Of a stretch of DNA of 6,497 nt, positions 4,469-6,497 are shown piece after piece. The stretch spans positions 1 to 6,497 of the forward strand of contig JAZNPQ010000048.1 of assembly GCA_045589735.1 (NCBI GenBank), in the 5' to 3' direction. A model generated the notes under the pieces. That model was not told the DNA's origin. It saw nothing but the letters and a program-made list of their open reading frames with translations, and made no database searches. Position numbers and translations under genes: made by a program. The DNA is from RGIG3994 sp045589735. GTDB taxonomy: Bacteria > Bacillota > Clostridia > Oscillospirales > CAG-272. Position 1 is the first letter of the stretch, and each line of letters begins with the position of its first letter.

Positions 4469-6295
4469 GCAATCAGAAGAATCATCACCTTTGCTGTATG
4501 CCTTGCTGTCTGTATTGCGGGCATTGCCGTCGGAGTATCGAATATGCGTGCTGACGAAGGCTCGGTAACGGAAAAGGCAGGGCTCGGAGCGATAGGCGCG
4601 AGCGGTACCGCAGAAGGTATCAACCTGACGCAGAGTATACTTGAAACTACGTCAGACGGCTACAAGCTTAAAGGCAACGTAATTATCACGAGCACCGAGG
4701 ACGCAGCGTACACAGAGCTTCAGGTTCTCAACCGTACAAGCGGTGACCCTGTAGTGCTTGATGGAAACGACTGCACAATTACAACAAGCGTTTCGCTGTT
4801 TGTACGACTTGCAAACTGCACGATAAAGAATTTGACGGTCGTTGCTGCCGGTGATTTTTTGGCAGATCCGGCCGCGACCAGCGGTAGCGTTGGTATTATT
4901 TCTGCAACCGCATATGGTAGCGTAAAATTTGAAAACGTAACGGTTAACGGCTCGGTGACCATCAACAGTACATATGCGAATGCTGTGAATGTCGCAGGAT
5001 TTATTGGTTATAACAATAATCAAACGTCAACCGTCTTTGAAAACTGTACGAACAACGCGAATATAAGCGTAACTCACAATGTTGCTAAATCTGCGAGGGT
5101 CGCCGGATTTGCGGCTCAGACCACGGGAATTGGTGAGGTCAAGGTTACAAATTCAACAAATAACGGAACAATAACCGTTATTAAGAATACGGGAATGGGC
5201 ATTGCCGCCGGTTTCTTGGCTTGGGCGGAGAATTCAGCTCCTCAATTTGACGGCTGTACAAACTTCGGTAATATTACCGTATCGTCTAACGGTTCGGACC
5301 ACCACCGTAGCTCCGGATTTGTTAATGTTGGAAATGATGCCAACTTGTCTCATGATGATGATGTAGCAAACGGCATCGGATACGCCTGCTTTACAGACTG
5401 CGCAAATCTTGGAAATATCACTATGGATATTCCTGAAACAAAAGTGGGACGTGCCGCAGGATTTGTGGACGGCAAAACGTCGGATACAACCACTACAAGC
5501 TCATTTATAAGATGCGTTAATGCAGGTGACGTAACAAATAAGTCCACCAACAATACTATTGGTTGGAAATATCGACCCTTTACATCGGGATTTGTAGCTT
5601 TTCCAAATAAAGCGAACGTGTCTTATGAGGATTGTATAAATATCGGAAATATTTCCGGAGCAAGCGGATGTGTTGGATCATTCCAAGCCTATGCCGGACG
5701 CGTAACAGTTGCCGATAACAATTACAGTATTACTGTTGACGGTGCCGCAGATAGTACCGCGTTTGTTGACGGTACTGCGACCTGTTATGAAACTATTTCC
5801 GCACCCACGGCAACTTTTGTAACAAACGCAAAGAATAATAAGGTCAATAACGCAGCGGCGCTTATTGCGGTCATTCTTGCAGAGCAAGGAAAGGCTATGA
5901 CCACCTTCGACGGTTTCACGGTAGCCGCAGGCGCAGAAAGCGGACAGTTCGTAACAGAGATCGACATGGACTTCTACGATGATGTTAAGTCAATCGCGGG
6001 AAGCGTAGAATTCGGCGCGATCATAACTCTTGCCGTATATGATGAGAAGATACCCGGTGACTTCACTCACGAGACCTTCAACACATATCTTGACAGTGTC
6101 AAGACACCCGACAATAAATTTGCTAATATTGAAGCTCTCTATATGACAGCTTCCTTCAAAAACGGTGAGGGTCTCACAAAAGACGGCGATGCATATAAGG
6201 CAAACGTAACGCTCACAGGCGAGCTGTACCCGACTACCTACATCGCAAGAACCTATATTAAGATAGGTACCGATGCCTACATCTACAGCAAGTAA
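4466..6295 (+). CDS. Secreted GLUG-like beta-helix repeat protein with a C-terminal surface-protein module
   Basis: A 609-residue predicted exported protein, function unknown. The ATG is set by AAGGAGG six bases upstream; the frame is open further back but runs into the promoter. Residues 1-29 form a signal peptide: Arg4-Arg5, hydrophobic 6-24, and a likely cut after NMRA. It is not a lipoprotein, because Cys12 and Cys16 follow Val. Residues 65-125 look like the N-terminal cap of a GLUG-type right-handed beta-helix (YKLKGNVIIT, VLDGNDCTIT, LANCTIKNLTVV). Residues 153-414 hold about seven repeats of 28-47 residues with an F-x-x-C-x-N-x-G-N-I-T-like start and an [AS]GF turn. Residues about 487-609 form a separate module ending YIARTYIKIGTDAYIYSK, a style I recall from other clostridial surface proteins. 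There is no LPxTG, dockerin, S-layer motif or C-terminal transmembrane helix, so the protein is released or non-covalently attached. Adhesion or glycan binding is conceivable, and an enzymatic role cannot be excluded. Confidence 0.8.
   Translation: MAIRRIITFAVCLAVCIAGIAVGVSNMRADEGSVTEKAGLGAIGASGTAEGINLTQSILETTSDGYKLKGNVIITSTEDAAYTELQVLNRTSGDPVVLDGNDCTITTSVSLFVRLANCTIKNLTVVAAGDFLADPAATSGSVGIISATAYGSVKFENVTVNGSVTINSTYANAVNVAGFIGYNNNQTSTVFENCTNNANISVTHNVAKSARVAGFAAQTTGIGEVKVTNSTNNGTITVIKNTGMGIAAGFLAWAENSAPQFDGCTNFGNITVSSNGSDHHRSSGFVNVGNDANLSHDDDVANGIGYACFTDCANLGNITMDIPETKVGRAAGFVDGKTSDTTTTSSFIRCVNAGDVTNKSTNNTIGWKYRPFTSGFVAFPNKANVSYEDCINIGNISGASGCVGSFQAYAGRVTVADNNYSITVDGAADSTAFVDGTATCYETISAPTATFVTNAKNNKVNNAAALIAVILAEQGKAMTTFDGFTVAAGAESGQFVTEIDMDFYDDVKSIAGSVEFGAIITLAVYDEKIPGDFTHETFNTYLDSVKTPDNKFANIEALYMTASFKNGEGLTKDGDAYKANVTLTGELYPTTYIARTYIKIGTDAYIYSK
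4922..5707 (+). repeat. Protein-level repeat array in the beta-helix region
   Basis: Approximate repeat units by residue are 153-189, 190-224, 225-259, 260-306, 307-345, 346-386 and 387-414. The anchor is FENC, FDGC, FTDC, FIRC or YEDC, followed by x-N-x-[GA]-[ND]-[IV]-[ST] and, about 15-25 residues on, an [AS]GF turn. Anchor cysteines fall at 194, 264, 312, 350 and 390; the third unit has Ser230 and the first has Val158 instead. The copies have diverged at the DNA level, so this is an old repeat array, not a recent tandem expansion. Confidence 0.7.
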
Positions 6296-6300
6296 GGAGG
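6294..6300 (+). promoter_or_regulatory. Shine-Dalgarno site overlapping the upstream stop codon
   Basis: AAGGAGG starts within the TAA (6293-6295) of the beta-helix gene. It is nine bases from the ATG at 6310 and only three from the in-frame ATG at 6304, so 6310 is preferred. The overlap implies translational coupling of the small gene to the secreted protein. Confidence 0.75.
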
Positions 6301-6309
6301 TATATGATA

Positions 6310-6429
6310 ATGAAAAAGAATTACGTACTTCCCAAAATTGAGATAATCAAGCTGAATGCTGCCGATATTATTACGGCAAGCCTTATCGCCGAGAACGACC
6401 CGGATCTTACTCCCACTCTTCTCGACTGA
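6310..6429 (+). CDS. Small 39-residue peptide downstream of the beta-helix gene
   Basis: A short gene of unknown function. It begins MKKNYVLPKIEIIKLNAAD and continues IITASLIAENDPDLTPTLLD. The first half is basic with a short beta-prone run (IEIIKL). The second half is acidic, with no cysteine, no glycine and no hydrophobic segment long enough for a signal peptide or membrane helix. A near-ideal AAGGAGG at the preceding stop codon, adjacent in-frame stops TGA-TAG, and a strong hairpin 41 bases further on all support a real translated gene at the end of an operon. The pattern K-K-x-Y-x-x-P-x-x-E followed by D-[IV]-[IV]-T-x-S resembles many short hypothetical proteins I recall from clostridial genomes; I cannot verify this here. 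The alternative start at 6304 would add two residues (Met-Ile). Confidence 0.7.
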   Translation: MKKNYVLPKIEIIKLNAADIITASLIAENDPDLTPTLLD

Positions 6430-6470
6430 TAGACTCTGATCGAATATAATCTACGGATTAAATCGAGAGC

Positions 6471-6497
6471 CCCCCTCGCGAAAGAAGCGCGAGGGGG
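6471..6497 (+). terminator. Strong hairpin terminator, cut by the window edge
   Basis: CCCCCTCGCG (6471-6480) is perfectly complementary to CGCGAGGGGG (6488-6497) around the loop AAAGAAG. It follows the small peptide gene by 41 bases. The T-run that would complete an intrinsic terminator lies beyond the last base and cannot be seen. Confidence 0.7.

Noticed and set aside
4496..4516. Lipoprotein signal (Cys12 or Cys16) in the exported protein
   Set aside because: Both cysteines follow valine (AVC), not Gly/Ala/Ser as a lipobox needs, and they lie in the middle of the hydrophobic core.
4270..4623. Minus-strand open frame spanning the promoter region
   Set aside because: No ribosome-binding site or family signature; it runs across the well-supported promoter and start of the beta-helix gene.
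4652..5023. Minus-strand open frames inside the beta-helix gene
   Set aside because: Cys/Asn/Val-rich products that mirror the repeat codons of the coding strand.
4922..5707. CRISPR-like or recent tandem DNA repeats
   Set aside because: The periodicity is only at protein level; no exact DNA repeat units or regular spacers.
6304..6429. Classical lanthipeptide or bacteriocin precursor
   Set aside because: No cysteine, no double-glycine leader cleavage site, and no modification or transport gene in the window; retained only as a broad hypothesis in the findings.

Overview
The window looks like chromosome of an uncultured or gut-type clostridial Firmicute. The evidence is strong AAGGAGG-type Shine-Dalgarno sites, textbook TTGACA/TATAAT promoters, a trmK-nif3 pair as found in Bacillota, a short DUF1858 CxxC protein, and a secreted GLUG-like beta-helix protein of a kind common in Oscillospiraceae-like genomes. 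This placement is inference; no rRNA or phylogenetic marker is present.

Layout. Positions 24-2488 (minus strand) form a tight four-gene housekeeping operon, transcribed in the order pgeF, DUF1858 protein, trmK, Nif3-family protein, from a consensus promoter at 2509-2537. Positions 2502-2601 hold two back-to-back, non-overlapping promoters; the plus-strand one drives rlmA (23S rRNA guanine-N1 methyltransferase) and, one base after its stop codon, a dolichol-phosphate-glucose-synthase-like family 2 glycosyltransferase. Positions 4156-4465 are a 310-base intergenic region. It holds a structured, terminator-like element, an operator-like inverted repeat, roughly helically phased A-tracts, an 8-bp direct repeat two helical turns apart touching the next -35 box, an extended -10 promoter, and a leader that can fold over its own ribosome-binding site. 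Positions 4466-6295 encode a 609-residue secreted protein: signal peptide, beta-helix cap, about seven repeats with a near-regular cysteine ladder, and a C-terminal module I recognise only loosely. A 39-codon gene follows, its ribosome-binding site overlapping the previous stop codon, and then a perfect GC-rich hairpin at the right edge.

How the genes fit together. The left operon and rlmA are housekeeping functions: cell-wall quality control, tRNA and rRNA methylation, and a conserved metal protein. The right third is an accessory, apparently regulated surface-protein locus with a translationally coupled small peptide. That pair, with its elaborate upstream region, is the best candidate here for something undescribed. 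I see no CRISPR array, transposase, phage gene, tRNA or rRNA.
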